Assembly (NCBI RefSeq): GCF_022179325.1
Contig: NZ_BPQQ01000097.1
Coordinates: 1 to 56,354, forward strand
Direction of reading: 5' to 3'
Length of the DNA stretch: 56,354 nucleotides
Source: Methylobacterium isbiliense
GTDB lineage: Bacteria > Pseudomonadota > Alphaproteobacteria > Rhizobiales > Beijerinckiaceae
The notes under the pieces are model-generated. The model had not been told where the DNA came from. It did not search any database and saw only the letters and a program-made list of their open reading frames with translations. Shown piece by piece: positions 17,846-27,461 of the stretch (position 1 is its first letter; every line of letters starts with the position of its first letter). A program made the translations under genes and the position numbers.

Positions 17846-18159
17846 CGCGCCCCCTGCTCTCCCCTGCCCTGCCGGCCTGCGACGTCCGGCGGCGCGACTC
17901 TAAGCACCATTCGCCGGCGCGGTCACCGGTTCGGCGAATGGCGCAGGAGCAGAATCCGGGCGGCACGACCCCGCGCCGTTCCGGCCGAAGTCGGAACGCG
18001 GCCCGCCTGACCATGGGGCCGGCTGCCTGCGATCCACAGCGGTCCTTTGGCAGGTCCGCTTTCAATCCTTTTGATCTACCAACGATGAAATAGCTGGCAC
18101 GGTCAGTGTCGTACAAGCTTACCCATGAGAAAATCGTCGCTTCTCTTTTATTGTCATTT
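17846..18159. other. Intergenic stretch, AT-rich in its right half
   Basis: About 314 bases between the start of the DUF938 gene and the stop of the chemoreceptor gene, both on the minus strand. The left part must hold the DUF938 promoter. The right part (about 18040-18160) is much richer in A and T than the flanks. I see no gene, RNA or strong hairpin. Confidence 0.5.
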
Positions 18160-19860
18160 TCATATCACCAAAGCGCGCAGGTTCTGATCGATACTTGACA
18201 CGCTCTCGGAGGCGGCTTGCATACTCGCCGAAATCCCCCGCGTTGCCGCAGCCTGATGCTCAACAGCCAGGGTGACGTCCGAGACCACCTCGCGCACGGA
18301 GGTGATTGAGTGCGCGATGCCGGTCAGCGAAGAGACGACGTCTGCGGCAATACCCTGCATTGACTGAATGTCCTCGGCAATTCGGCCTGTCGCCTTGGTG
18401 ACCTGAGCCGATAGGCTCTTCACCTCGCCAGCCACGACCGCAAAGCCGCGGCCAGCCTCGCCCGCGCGTGCGGCCTCGATGGTGGCGTTGAGCGCGAGCA
18501 GGTTGATCTGTTCGCCCACACCTTGGATGAGCTGAACTACACCAGTCATTGAGGCTGTGGCCGCATTGAGCTGCACGGTCGACTGATCAGCGGCCTGAGC
18601 ACGCTCGTGCATGGCCTCAACCTCCGCACGGGATTGCACCAGGTTCTGCGAAATTTCGCTGAGCGAGGCACTCAGTTCCTCGGCGGCCGCCGCCGCGTTC
18701 TGGACGCTCGACAGCGTCTGCTGGGAGGCTCCGCTGGCGCTGATCTGGGCGGCCATCTTGGCGGTAATGTCGGTGGCGTACTTCACCACCTTAAACGGCT
18801 TACCGTTCATATCGAAGATTGGATTGTAGCTCGCCTGGATCCAAATCTCCCGGCCACCCTTGCCGACGCGCTTGAACACGTCAGACCGGTACGCGCCTGT
18901 ACGCAGGCTCTCCCAGAGCTGCCGGTACTCCGGGGTGTTAGCCAGGTCGGGCGCGACGAACATGCGATGATGCTTGCCCTGGATCTCGTCCAGGCGATAG
19001 CCGACGGCAGCAAGGAAATTCTCGTTGGCGTCGAGCACGTTGCCGTCAAGATCGAAATGGATCACGGCCTGCGAGCGATTGATCGCGGCGATCTGGCCAA
19101 GGATGTCGGCCGTACGCAACTTCTCGGCGGTTACGTCATTGGCAAACTTGACCACCTTGAACGGCTTGCCGTCCGGATCCAGGATCGGATTGTAGATCGC
19201 CTGCAGCCAGATCTCGCGGCCGCCCTTGGCGAAGCGCTTGAACTCCGCCTTCTGAAACTCGCCGCGTGCCAGCGCCTCCCAGAACGCGCGGTAGGCTGCA
19301 CTCTGCCTCTCGGCTGGATCCACGAACAGTGAATGATGCTGGCCCACGACCTCGTCGAGGTCATAGCCGACCGTGTCGAGGAAATTCCGGTTCGCGGTCA
19401 GGATCGTTCCGTCGATCCTGAACTCGATGACCGCCCGCGAGCGATCGATGGCCGCGAACTTGCCCTCGAGGTCGAGCGTCTGAAGCTTCTGGTCGGTGAT
19501 GTCGCTGGCGAACTTGACCACCCTGCAGGGCCTGCCAGCACGATCAAGCACCGGGTTGTAGGTCGCCTGCAACCAGATCTCGCGACCACCCTTCGCTATG
19601 CGCTTGAACTCGGCGACCTTGAACTCTCCTCTAGCGAGAGAGGCCCAGAACTCACGGTAGGCCGCCCCCTCTCGTTCGGCCGAGTCGACGAACATGCGGT
19701 GATGCTGTCCCTGGACCTCGGCAAGTGTGTAGCCGACCGTGCTCAGAAAGTTGCCGTTCGCCGTCAGGATCGTGCCATCGAGAGCAAACTCGATGACGGC
19801 CTGCGAGCGGTCGAGCGCGTCGAGCTTGGCGGACGTATCCCGGTCGGAGAAGAAGAGCAT
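18160..19860 (-). CDS. Soluble methyl-accepting chemotaxis protein with three tandem PAS domains
   Basis: This 566-residue protein has no transmembrane segment or signal peptide, so it is a cytoplasmic receptor. Three PAS domains repeat with a period of about 122 residues; each carries AVIxFxxDG, an ANxNFLxxVGY core, QHHxMFV and KGGREIWxQAxYNPxxD, followed by the PAC end VVKxAxDIT. The signalling domain follows, with the hairpin tip region around [28 protein letters not shown]. It probably senses redox, light or a small ligand via PAS and signals to CheA. The ATG at 19860 has GGAGG upstream. Repeat similarity points to internal duplication. No che genes are adjacent. Confidence 0.93.
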   Translation of the reverse strand: MLFFSDRDTSAKLDALDRSQAVIEFALDGTILTANGNFLSTVGYTLAEVQGQHHRMFVDSAEREGAAYREFWASLARGEFKVAEFKRIAKGGREIWLQATYNPVLDRAGRPCRVVKFASDITDQKLQTLDLEGKFAAIDRSRAVIEFRIDGTILTANRNFLDTVGYDLDEVVGQHHSLFVDPAERQSAAYRAFWEALARGEFQKAEFKRFAKGGREIWLQAIYNPILDPDGKPFKVVKFANDVTAEKLRTADILGQIAAINRSQAVIHFDLDGNVLDANENFLAAVGYRLDEIQGKHHRMFVAPDLANTPEYRQLWESLRTGAYRSDVFKRVGKGGREIWIQASYNPIFDMNGKPFKVVKYATDITAKMAAQISASGASQQTLSSVQNAAAAAEELSASLSEISQNLVQSRAEVEAMHERAQAADQSTVQLNAATASMTGVVQLIQGVGEQINLLALNATIEAARAGEAGRGFAVVAGEVKSLSAQVTKATGRIAEDIQSMQGIAADVVSSLTGIAHSITSVREVVSDVTLAVEHQAAATRGISASMQAASESVSSIDQNLRALVI

Positions 19861-20278
19861 CGCGTTCCTCCAAGCGGGATCTGCCAGCGAGAGCCCGTCT
19901 GCTGCACCACCCGCGCGCGCATTCTGCGCATCTGCCCAAAATAATTGCCCACAACCGACTAACATTTGGTTGCCGCCGACCTCTCTCGCCGGAAGCTCCA
20001 GAGGCGAAACCGCAGCTCACAGGCACGCCCATTCGCCGGACAAGCGGCAACGTTGGGCCGGAGACGGAACGTCCGCTTCGCAGCGGAAGCCCAGGGTCCC
20101 CTCACCACCCTCGGCAGCCCTCGACACGGCCGGGCGTGTCGGGCTCCGCCCCTAGGCAGAACCGCTCCGAACGGCTAGGGGCGGGAGGCGGGCCGCGCTG
20201 GCCCAACGCGCTGGCCCAAGCTGCGGTCACGATCAGATTCCCGGCCACGCGCGGCCGACCGCGAGGAGACGCCCCGCC
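19861..20278. other. Divergent intergenic region, no gene seen
   Basis: About 418 bases between the leftward chemoreceptor gene and the rightward heme oxygenase gene. It should contain both promoters. Open frames here are unconvincing, and I see no clear operator or RNA. Confidence 0.5.
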
Positions 20279-20893
20279 GTGCCACAGCCGCTTTCCACCG
20301 CGACCAGCCGGGACGGGCGCGTCCACGCGGTGCTGCGGTCCCGCACCGCGGCGGCCCATCGGCGGCTCGACGCGGCCTTCGACCTCGCCCGCCTGCCCGA
20401 GCGGGGTCCCTACGGCGCCTTCCTGCGGGCCTCGGCCGCCGCGCTGATCCCGCTGGAGGCGCGGCTCGACGCGTCCGGCGCCGCCGCCGTGCTGCCGGAC
20501 TGGCCGGCGCGCCGCCGCGGCGCGGCGCTGCTCGCCGACCTCGCGGGCCTCGACGAGCCCTACGCCCCCTCCGCCGGCGCCGGGGCGCCCCTTGAGCGCG
20601 ACACGCTCCTCGGCGTGCTGTACGTGCTCGAAGGCTCGCGCCTCGGCGGCGCGATGATCCGGCGGGCGGTGCTCGCGGGCGGGGATCCGGCGGCCTGCGC
20701 GAACCTGCGCTACCTCGACCACGGCCGCGGCCGGCGCTTCTGGCCGAGCTTCCTCGCGCGCCTCGACGGCGCGGCGCCGGACGAGGCCGGGCTCGGGCGG
20801 ATGACCGAGGGGGCGCTCGCCGCCTTCGCGGCCTTCGAGCGGGCGGCGTCCACAGTGGCGTCGCCCGGCGCGCTGGCGCATACGGTAGGGTAG
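20279..20893 (+). CDS. Heme oxygenase-like protein (BphO type)
   Basis: This 204-residue all-alpha protein resembles bacterial heme oxygenases that open heme to biliverdin for bacteriophytochromes. The proximal-histidine region is RTAAAHRRLDAAF with H27, and the distal helix shows the YVLEGSRLGG pattern with its glycines. It uses a GTG start after GAGGAGAC. No phytochrome gene is in the window. It lies only 41 bases ahead of a four-gene amino-acid ABC operon on the same strand, an unexpected neighbour that suggests co-transcription. It could instead serve heme iron recovery. Confidence 0.8.
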   Translation: MPQPLSTATSRDGRVHAVLRSRTAAAHRRLDAAFDLARLPERGPYGAFLRASAAALIPLEARLDASGAAAVLPDWPARRRGAALLADLAGLDEPYAPSAGAGAPLERDTLLGVLYVLEGSRLGGAMIRRAVLAGGDPAACANLRYLDHGRGRRFWPSFLARLDGAAPDEAGLGRMTEGALAAFAAFERAASTVASPGALAHTVG

Positions 20894-20934
20894 GATAGGG
20901 TCCGGACCCGCCGCGGGAGGATGCACGGGCAGCC

Positions 20935-21606
20935 ATGACCTACGAGTTCGAGTTCGGCGAGGTCTTCGCCTACTGGCCCGAACTCGCGGCCGGCGCCGCC
21001 CATACGCTCGTCCTGTCGACGCTCGCGATGGCCATCGGCATGGTGGTGGCGGTGCTGGGGGCGCTCGCCAAGACCTCGGGGCCGGTCTGGCTGCGCTGGA
21101 TCATCGACGCCTATATCGAGCTGATCCGCAACACCCCGTTCCTGATCCAGATCTTCCTGATCTTCTTCGGCCTGCCCTCGATCGGGCTTCGCCTCTCGCC
21201 CGATGCCGCCGCGCTCACCGCGCTCGTGGTCAATGTCGGGGCCTACGGCATCGAGATCATCCGCGCCGGCATCGAGAGCATCGACGGGGGCCAGATCGAG
21301 GCCGGCCGGTCGCTGGGGATGAAGCCGCTGCAGATCTTCCGCTACGTGGTGCTCAAGCCGGCGATCCAGGCGATTTACCCGGCGCTGACGAGCCAGTTCA
21401 TCCTGCTCATGCTGAACTCCAGCGTCTGCTCGGCGATCGCCGCGAGCGAGCTGACGGCGGCGGCCGGCGACATCCAGTCCCGCAACTTCCGCAGCTTCGA
21501 GGTCTACCTCGTCGTCACGGGCATCTACTTCGCCCTCTCGGTCGTGCTGTGGAGCGCCTTCGCGGGCATCGAGCAGGCCTTCCTGCGCAAGCCCAGCCGG
21601 CGGTAG
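20935..21606 (+). CDS. Polar amino-acid ABC transporter permease 1
   Basis: This 223-residue HisM-type permease has the N-terminal motif ELIRNTPFLIQIFLIFFGLP and an EAA loop at IIRAGIESIDGGQIEAGRSLGM. About five membrane segments are visible. It starts at an ATG 41 bases after the heme oxygenase stop. With the next three genes it makes a complete importer: two permeases, binding protein and ATPase, in an order different from the glt-type system at 3.4-6.7 kb. Confidence 0.9.
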   Translation: MTYEFEFGEVFAYWPELAAGAAHTLVLSTLAMAIGMVVAVLGALAKTSGPVWLRWIIDAYIELIRNTPFLIQIFLIFFGLPSIGLRLSPDAAALTALVVNVGAYGIEIIRAGIESIDGGQIEAGRSLGMKPLQIFRYVVLKPAIQAIYPALTSQFILLMLNSSVCSAIAASELTAAAGDIQSRNFRSFEVYLVVTGIYFALSVVLWSAFAGIEQAFLRKPSRR

Positions 21607-21617
21607 GGGGCCTCGCC

Positions 21618-22268
21618 ATGCGGACGTTGAGCGAAGGCGACATCCTGTTCATCCTGCTGGCGGTGCGCTGGACACTGCTCCTGTCGCTGATCGCCTTCCT
21701 GGGCGGCGCGGTGGGCGGGCTCGCGGTGGCGCTGGCGCGCACGGGCGAGATCCGCGCCCTGCGCCTCCTGGCGCGGGGCTACATCACGGTGTTCCAGGGC
21801 ACCCCGCTGCTGATGCAGCTCTTCCTGGCCTTCTTCGTGCCGAGCATCTTCGGGATCAACGTCGATCCCTGGACCGCGGCGGCGCTCGGCCTGTCGCTGC
21901 ACGCGAGCGCCTTCCTGGGCGAGATCTGGCGCGGCAGCATCGAGACGGTGCCGCACGGGCAGACCGAGGCCGCGACGGCGCTGGGCCTGCGCTACTGGCC
22001 GCGCATGGCCCTGGTGGTCGTGCCGCAGGCCGTGCGCATCGCCATCCCGCCGACGATCGGCTTCCTGGTCCAGCTCATCAAGGCGACCTCGCTCGCCTCG
22101 ATCATCGGCTTCGTCGAACTCACGCGCGCCGCGCAGATCATCAACAACGCCACCTTCCGGCCCTTCACGCTCTTCGGGCTGGTGGCCCTCGTCTATTTCG
22201 TGATCTGCTGGCCGCTCTCGGCCTATAGCCGGCGGATCGAGAGGAAGCTCACCCTCGCGAGCCGATGA
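21618..22268 (+). CDS. Polar amino-acid ABC transporter permease 2
   Basis: This 216-residue permease starts at 21618, 11 bases after the preceding gene; an in-frame extension upstream would overlap that gene and lacks family similarity. It carries [20 protein letters not shown] and an EAA loop [23 protein letters not shown], followed by [19 protein letters not shown]. It pairs with the upstream permease in the membrane channel. Confidence 0.9.
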   Translation: MRTLSEGDILFILLAVRWTLLLSLIAFLGGAVGGLAVALARTGEIRALRLLARGYITVFQGTPLLMQLFLAFFVPSIFGINVDPWTAAALGLSLHASAFLGEIWRGSIETVPHGQTEAATALGLRYWPRMALVVVPQAVRIAIPPTIGFLVQLIKATSLASIIGFVELTRAAQIINNATFRPFTLFGLVALVYFVICWPLSAYSRRIERKLTLASR

Positions 22269-22300
22269 ACGGCCGCGTGCGGCGGACAGGGAGGAACCGG

Positions 22301-23137
22301 ATGACCCGAGTGACGATGGCGCGGCGGCGCTTCGGACGGATGCTGGCGGGGGGCCTCGTCCTGGCAGGCCTCTCGGCGAGCCTGTTGACGGGCGCGGGGC
22401 CGGCCGCGGCGGCCACGCCGGAGGAGATCAAGGCCAAGGGCAAGGTCGTGGTCGGCGTGCTCACCGACTATCCGCCCTTCGGCGGCACCGATGCCCAGCA
22501 GAAGCCCGCGGGCTACGACGTCGACGTCGCCCGGCTCTTCGCCAAGAAGCTCGGCGTCGAGCTCGAACTCGTCCCGGTGACGGGGCCGAACCGGATCCCA
22601 TACCTCCTCACCAACAAGATCGACCTCCTGATCGCGACCTTCGGCATCACCGCCGAGCGCTCGCGGCAGGTGCTGTTCTCCAACCCCTACAGCGCGCTCA
22701 CCACCTACGTGCTGGCGCCGAAGTCGCTCGCCATCGGCAAGCCCGAGGACCTGAAGGCGGTCACGATCGGGGTGGCGCGCGCGAGCACGCAGGACACCGC
22801 CGTCTCGGCCATCGCGCCCTCCGGCACCCGCATCATGCGCTTCGACGACGACGCCACCACCACGCAGGCGATCATCTCCGGCCAAGTGCAGTCGATCGGG
22901 GCCAGCAACACCGTCCTGGCGCAGCTCACCAAGGACTACGCCTCGCTCCAGATCGAGCCGAAGTTCAACCTGCGCCAGCAGGCCAACGGCATGGCCTTCC
23001 GCAAGGCGGACACCGCCTTGCGCGACTACGCCAACGGCTTCATCGCCGAGATCGCCGGCAACGGGCAGCTCGACGAGATCAACAAGCGCTGGTTCGGCAC
23101 CCCGCTCGGCACGCTGCCGCCGATGCCGCAATTCTGA
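22301..23137 (+). CDS. Polar amino-acid ABC transporter binding protein
   Basis: This 278-residue family-3 binding protein has a basic, twin-Arg-like N-terminus (MARRRFG), a hydrophobic core and a cleavage site near AAA (35-38). The mature part has [49 protein letters not shown] and a C-terminal [10 protein letters not shown]. It binds a polar amino acid; the acidic-residue pattern of the glt system is not shared, so the specificity probably differs. The ATG at 22301 follows AGGGAGGAACC. An alternative ATG lies 15 bases downstream. Confidence 0.9.
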   Translation: MTRVTMARRRFGRMLAGGLVLAGLSASLLTGAGPAAAATPEEIKAKGKVVVGVLTDYPPFGGTDAQQKPAGYDVDVARLFAKKLGVELELVPVTGPNRIPYLLTNKIDLLIATFGITAERSRQVLFSNPYSALTTYVLAPKSLAIGKPEDLKAVTIGVARASTQDTAVSAIAPSGTRIMRFDDDATTTQAIISGQVQSIGASNTVLAQLTKDYASLQIEPKFNLRQQANGMAFRKADTALRDYANGFIAEIAGNGQLDEINKRWFGTPLGTLPPMPQF

Positions 23138-23151
23138 CGAGGCGAGGAAGA

Positions 23152-23934
23152 GTGGCCGTGAGCGAGCCGCCAGGCGAGCGCGCCCCCGTCGTCACGATGC
23201 GCGGCGTGAGCAAGTGGTTCGGCAGCTTCCAGGTGCTGCGGGCCATCGACCTCGACGTGCACCGGGCCGAGCGGATCGTGGTCTGCGGGCCGTCGGGCTC
23301 CGGCAAGTCGACCCTGATCCGCTGCCTCAACCAGCTCGAAGCGCACCAGGACGGCACCATCACGGTCGACGGCGTCGAGCTGCGGCCGGACCTGCCGGGC
23401 ATCGAGGCGGTGCGGCGCGAGATCGGCATGGTGTTCCAGCGCTTCAACCTCTTCCCGCACCTCACCGCCCTGGAGAACTGCATGCTCGCGCCGATGAAGG
23501 TGCGCGGGCTCAGCCGGGCCGCCGCCGAGGAGGCGGCCCGCACCTACCTCGCCCGGGTACGCATCCCCGAGCAGGCGCACAAGTACCCGGTGCAGCTCTC
23601 AGGGGGACAGCAGCAGCGCGTGGCCATCGCCCGCTCGCTGTGCATGAACCCCAAGATCATGCTGTTCGACGAGCCGACCTCGGCCCTCGACCCCGAGATG
23701 GTGGGCGAGGTGCTCGACGTGATGGTCGAACTCGCCGAGAGCGGCATGACCATGGTGGTCGTGACCCACGAGATGGGCTTCGCCCGCCGGGTCGCCGACC
23801 GGGTGGTGTTCATGGATCAGGGCGAGATCGTCGAGGTGGCGCCGCCCGCGGCCTTCTTCGACCATCCGCGCAACGAGCGCACGCGCCGTTTCCTCAGCCA
23901 GATCCTGCCGGCGGGGCTGCCCGAGACAAATTGA
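23152..23934 (+). CDS. Polar amino-acid ABC transporter ATP-binding protein (second system)
   Basis: This 260-residue ATPase starts at GTG 23152 after GAGGAAG. It has Walker [11 protein letters not shown]-loop [11 protein letters not shown], signature LSGGQQQR, Walker B IMLFDEP and the switch histidine in VVTHEMGFA. It energises the importer encoded by the three preceding genes. The Walker B/D-loop region at 23659-23736 is identical at DNA level to 78 bases of the first ATPase gene, suggesting recent duplication or gene conversion. Confidence 0.92.
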   Translation: MAVSEPPGERAPVVTMRGVSKWFGSFQVLRAIDLDVHRAERIVVCGPSGSGKSTLIRCLNQLEAHQDGTITVDGVELRPDLPGIEAVRREIGMVFQRFNLFPHLTALENCMLAPMKVRGLSRAAAEEAARTYLARVRIPEQAHKYPVQLSGGQQQRVAIARSLCMNPKIMLFDEPTSALDPEMVGEVLDVMVELAESGMTMVVVTHEMGFARRVADRVVFMDQGEIVEVAPPAAFFDHPRNERTRRFLSQILPAGLPETN

Positions 23935-24059
23935 GACGGTCCGCCCCGCAAATGCCACAGCCTCGATTGAGGTGTCTTTACCGAATGGAGAGATCGGTCT
24001 GCGCGGGGTTGATCCGGCGTGCTAGCGTCGCATCCGCGCCGAGGGAGAGGACATCCGGA

Positions 24060-24872
24060 ATGATCAAGGGTGGTTTCGGCAAGGGCGGTATCGGAACGAG
24101 TGTCGCCGCGGCGGCGCTGGCGGCCTTCTGCGCGGCCGGGACCGCGCAGGCAGCCCAATGCGGCAACGGCCCGGGCGGCTTCGAGGCGTGGAAGCGGGAC
24201 TTCGCCGAGGAGGCGCGGGCGAACGGCGTCAGCGCGAACGCCATCGCGGCCCTGATGACGACCAGCTACAACACGGCGACCATCTCGGCCGACCGCGGCC
24301 AGAAGAGCTTCCGCCTGTCCCTCGACCAGTTCCTGGCCAAGCGCGGCGGCCCCACCATCGTGGCGCGCGGGCGCGCGCTCAAGCGCACCCACGCCGCCCT
24401 GTTCGCCTCGATCGAGGACCGCTACGGCGTGCCGCCCGGTCCGCTGCTGGCCATCTGGGGCATGGAGACCGGGTTCGGGGCCGTGCGCGGCAACCAGAAC
24501 ACCCTCTCGGCGGTGGCGACCCTGGCCTACGATTGCCGCCGCTCGGCCTTCTTCACCGATCAGCTCTACGCCGCCCTGAAGCTCGTCGACCGCGGCATCA
24601 TCACGGCGAGCACCCGCGGCTCCATGCACGGCGAACTCGGCCACACGCAGTTCCTGCCGAAAGCGATCCTGAACTACGGCACCGGCGGCAGCCTGGAAAA
24701 CGCGTCCGTCGCGCTCACCTCGACGGCGAACTTCCTCAAGGGGCACGGCTGGCGCGCGGGCGCGGGCTACCAGCCCGGCGAGGCCAATTTCGGCGCGCTC
24801 CAGGCCTGGAACGCCGCCTCGGTCTACCAGCGGGCTCTGGCCCTGCTCGGGCGCCAGATCGACGGCGAGTAG
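24060..24872 (+). CDS. Lytic murein transglycosylase, MltB-like
   Basis: This 270-residue periplasmic enzyme has a signal peptide ending near AQA. The transglycosylase core includes FEAWKRDFAEEARANGVS, the catalytic glutamate E136 in WGMETGFGAVRGNQNT, SAVATLAYDCRR and GELGHTQFLPKAILNYG. It cleaves peptidoglycan glycan strands, releasing 1,6-anhydro products. It is shorter than E. coli MltB but typical for alphaproteobacterial secreted forms. It starts about 125 bases after the ABC operon and is likely independent. Confidence 0.9.
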   Translation: MIKGGFGKGGIGTSVAAAALAAFCAAGTAQAAQCGNGPGGFEAWKRDFAEEARANGVSANAIAALMTTSYNTATISADRGQKSFRLSLDQFLAKRGGPTIVARGRALKRTHAALFASIEDRYGVPPGPLLAIWGMETGFGAVRGNQNTLSAVATLAYDCRRSAFFTDQLYAALKLVDRGIITASTRGSMHGELGHTQFLPKAILNYGTGGSLENASVALTSTANFLKGHGWRAGAGYQPGEANFGALQAWNAASVYQRALALLGRQIDGE

Positions 24873-24918
24873 GGCACCGGGCATTGCGCCGGCCGCGCCG
24901 ACGCGGCAGCCTGCCGGC

Positions 24919-25803
24919 ATGATCGCGGTCGATTGGGGTACGAGCAGCGCCAGGGCCTACCGGCTCGGGCCGGACGGGACGGTGGCGGAGCGCCGCGAGG
25001 GTGCCGGCGGCATCCTGCACGTGCCGCCCGGCGGCTTTCCGGCCGCCCTCGACGACATGGTCGGCGACTGGCTCCGGGCCGGCGAGGCGCGGGTGCTCCT
25101 CTCCGGCATGGTCGGCAGCCGCCAGGGCTGGCGCGAGGCGCCCTACCTGCCCTGCCCGGTCGGGCTCGACGCGCTGGCGGCGGGCGTGATCGCGCTGCCG
25201 TTCGAGGGCGCCGCACAGGTGCGCCTGGTGCCGGGCCTCAGCGCCGCGGACGCGTCGGGCGTGCCCGAGGTGATGCGCGGCGAGGAGGTACAGGTCTTCG
25301 GGGCGCTGCGGGAGACCGGCGGCGACGCGTGGCTGTGCCTGCCGGGAAGCCACGCCAAGTGGGTCGCGGTGCGGGCGGGCCGCATCGCGGGGTTCTCCAC
25401 CAGCCTCACCGGCGAGGCCTTCGCGGCGCTCTCCGCCCACACGATCCTGGCCCGGATGATCGAGGGCCGGCCCGAACCGGGACCGGCCTTCGACGCCGGC
25501 GTGGCGCGCTCGGGCGAGCCCGGGGGGCTGCTCCACCACCTGTTCGGCGCGCGCGCGCTCGGCCTGTTCGGGCGGCTCGCGGCGGGGGACGGGGCGAGCT
25601 ACCTCTCCGGCCTGCTGATCGGCCACGACGTGCGGGAGAACCGGCCGGATGGCGACGCGCCGGTCGACCTCGTCGGCGCCGGCCCGCTGATGACGCTCTA
25701 TGCCCGGGCGATCGCCCGATGCGGCGGCCGGGCGCGCCTCTGCGACGCGGATGCGGCGGCGCGCGGGCTCGCCCTGATCGGGGAGAGACTCGCATGGACC
25801 TGA
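24919..25803 (+). CDS. dgoK: 2-dehydro-3-deoxygalactonokinase
   Basis: This 294-residue sugar-acid kinase of the DgoK family begins MIAVDWGTSSARAYRL with the phosphate-binding DWGTSS. It continues with LLSGMVGSRQGW, GVPEVMRGEEVQVFGAL, LPGSHAKWV and a C-terminal LVGAGPLMTLYARAI. It phosphorylates 2-dehydro-3-deoxy-D-galactonate at C6. The next gene, overlapping by 10 bases, encodes the aldolase that splits the product. The dehydratase and dehydrogenase for galactose breakdown are not next to this pair. Confidence 0.93.
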   Translation: MIAVDWGTSSARAYRLGPDGTVAERREGAGGILHVPPGGFPAALDDMVGDWLRAGEARVLLSGMVGSRQGWREAPYLPCPVGLDALAAGVIALPFEGAAQVRLVPGLSAADASGVPEVMRGEEVQVFGALRETGGDAWLCLPGSHAKWVAVRAGRIAGFSTSLTGEAFAALSAHTILARMIEGRPEPGPAFDAGVARSGEPGGLLHHLFGARALGLFGRLAAGDGASYLSGLLIGHDVRENRPDGDAPVDLVGAGPLMTLYARAIARCGGRARLCDADAAARGLALIGERLAWT

Positions 25804-26426
25804 AGGGCTTGGACGTACGGGACTGGCTCGCCCGCTGCCCGCTCGTGGCGATCCTGCGCGGCGTGCGGCCCGACGAGGTGGAGGCGGTGGGCGACGCCCT
25901 CGTGGCGGCCGGCATCGTCGTCATCGAGGTGCCGCTCAACTCGCCCGAGCCGATCGAGAGCGTGCGCCGCCTGAGCGCCCGGTTCGGCGCGCGCGCCCTC
26001 GTCGGCGCCGGGACGATCCGGCGCCCGGCCGAGGTGGCGGCGGTGGCCGAGGCCGGCGGGCGCCTCCTCGTGACGCCCCACGCCGATCCCGGCCTCGTGC
26101 GGGAGGCCAAGGCCCGCGGCATGGTGGCGATGCCGGGCTTCTTCACGCCCGCGGAGGCCTTCTCGCTCCTCGATGCCGGCGCGGATGCCCTGAAGCTGTT
26201 TCCGGCCGAGGCCGGCGGCCCCGCGACCCTGCGGGCGCTGCGCGCCGTCCTCCCGCCCGAGGTGCCGCTGCTGCCGGTCGGCGGGGTCGATGGCGGCAGC
26301 CTTGCAGCTTGGCGGGAGGCGGGCGCGGCGGGCTTCGGCTGCGGCTCCTCGCTCTACAAGCCGGGGGACGCGCCCGGCACGGTGGCCGCCAAGGCGGCCG
26401 CGCTCCTCGCCGCGCTCGGGCGCTGA
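25794..26426 (+). CDS. dgoA: 2-dehydro-3-deoxy-6-phosphogalactonate aldolase
   Basis: This 210-residue class I aldolase of the KDPG/KDPGal family has VAILRGV near the N-terminus, the catalytic E45 in VIEVPLNS, GAGTI at 71-75, and the Schiff-base lysine K134 in ALKLFPAE. The EVPLNSP motif and the dgoK neighbour favour KDPGal over KDPG. It yields pyruvate and glyceraldehyde 3-phosphate. The ATG lies inside the end of dgoK (10-base overlap), so the two are coupled. Confidence 0.93.
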   Translation: MDLKGLDVRDWLARCPLVAILRGVRPDEVEAVGDALVAAGIVVIEVPLNSPEPIESVRRLSARFGARALVGAGTIRRPAEVAAVAEAGGRLLVTPHADPGLVREAKARGMVAMPGFFTPAEAFSLLDAGADALKLFPAEAGGPATLRALRAVLPPEVPLLPVGGVDGGSLAAWREAGAAGFGCGSSLYKPGDAPGTVAAKAAALLAALGR

Positions 26427-26503
26427 ACTCGCCTACTCGGCCTTGCGGGTCCGGATCGCCAGGGTGGTCGGGTCGAGGGCCCGCAGGGCTCAGCGCCGTC
26501 ACC

Positions 26504-26824
26504 TCAGCCATCGCCCTCCTCCAGCGCCGCGAACCACGCGGCATAGGGCGTGGAGCGCGCCATGCGGCGGGTGTAGTCGGGCGCGCCGTCCGTCCACCAG
26601 ACCGGTCCGCGCTCCCCGAGTCCCCGCTTGGCCGCATCGACCCGGGCTCGCGCGGCGGCCCGGGCCTCGTCGTCGGCGGCGTCCCGCACCATGCGGCGGG
26701 CCCGCATCAGCTCGCCCACCAGGCGCTCCCGCTCGGCCGGGGCGAGGTGCGGGTCGGCGAGCCGCCACAGCCGGCCTCGCACCACGAGGTAGCGGCCGTC
26801 CGGGGTGCGCGGCGGGGCGGCCAC
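26504..26824 (-). CDS. Conserved hypothetical protein (106 residues)
   Basis: This 106-residue protein begins with a small beta segment, DGRYLVVRGRLWRLADP. A charged helix (ERLVGELMRARRMVRDA) follows, then GERGPVWWTDGAPDYTRR near the C-terminus. From memory, similar proteins are common in Rhizobiales, where they are sometimes loosely named biopolymer transporter Tol; no experimental function is known to me. It lies four bases from the TPM-domain gene upstream and is probably the last gene of that unit. Confidence 0.72.
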   Translation of the reverse strand: MAAPPRTPDGRYLVVRGRLWRLADPHLAPAERERLVGELMRARRMVRDAADDEARAAARARVDAAKRGLGERGPVWWTDGAPDYTRRMARSTPYAAWFAALEEGDG

Positions 26825-26828
26825 CGGC

Positions 26829-27461
26829 TCACTCCGCGACGATGACGCGGTTGGGCAATTCGTCCGTGTCGCCGGGGGCGGCCGGGAACTCGGCCGCGAG
26901 GGCCGCGCCGATCCGCTCCACCGCCCGGATCAGGCCGGCCTCGGCCTCGCCGCGGGCGAGCGCCGCCATCAGGTCGCGCAGCACGTCCCTCCAGGCGTCG
27001 GGCGCGATGCGCGCGAGGATGCCCTCGTCCGCCACGATCTCGGCGTGGCGCTCGGCCAGCGCCAGGAACAGCAGCACGCCGGTGCGCCCGCGCGTGCGGC
27101 TCAGGCCCCGCGACCAGAAGGCGAACTGCGCCGCCTCGCGCACCCGCGCCCGCCGCAGGCGGCGCGGCACCAAGGCGAGCCGCAGGGGCTCGGCCTCGCT
27201 CGCGGCGAGGATCAGGGCCGCGACGCCCGCCTGTGCCAGCAGGATCAGGCCCGTGCTCCACTCCGTGAGCGCGAGGAGCGGCCAGGGGACGATCAGCCCC
27301 GCGACGAGGGCGGCGGTGAGCACGACGGAGCGGTAGCGCCCCGCCCGGGTGCCGAGCATCACCACGATCTCGCCCGCGGTGCCGGCCTCCGCCTGCGCCA
27401 CCGCCCGGGCGACGCGCTCCTGCCCCTCGCGCGTGAGGAGATCGGCCGCCCTACCAGTCAC
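26829..27461 (-). CDS. TPM-domain membrane protein
   Basis: This 210-residue protein has a TPM fold split around two hydrophobic segments (about 48-90). Recognisable parts are VAQAEAGTAGEIVVML and RTGVLLFLALAERHAEIVAD. It overlaps the preceding, larger TPM gene by 11 bases. In many proteobacteria a LemA, TPM, TPM cluster occurs just as here. The role is unclear; TPM proteins have been linked to photosystem repair in plants and to membrane protein quality control. Confidence 0.82.
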   Translation of the reverse strand: MTGRAADLLTREGQERVARAVAQAEAGTAGEIVVMLGTRAGRYRSVVLTAALVAGLIVPWPLLALTEWSTGLILLAQAGVAALILAASEAEPLRLALVPRRLRRARVREAAQFAFWSRGLSRTRGRTGVLLFLALAERHAEIVADEGILARIAPDAWRDVLRDLMAALARGEAEAGLIRAVERIGAALAAEFPAAPGDTDELPNRVIVAE

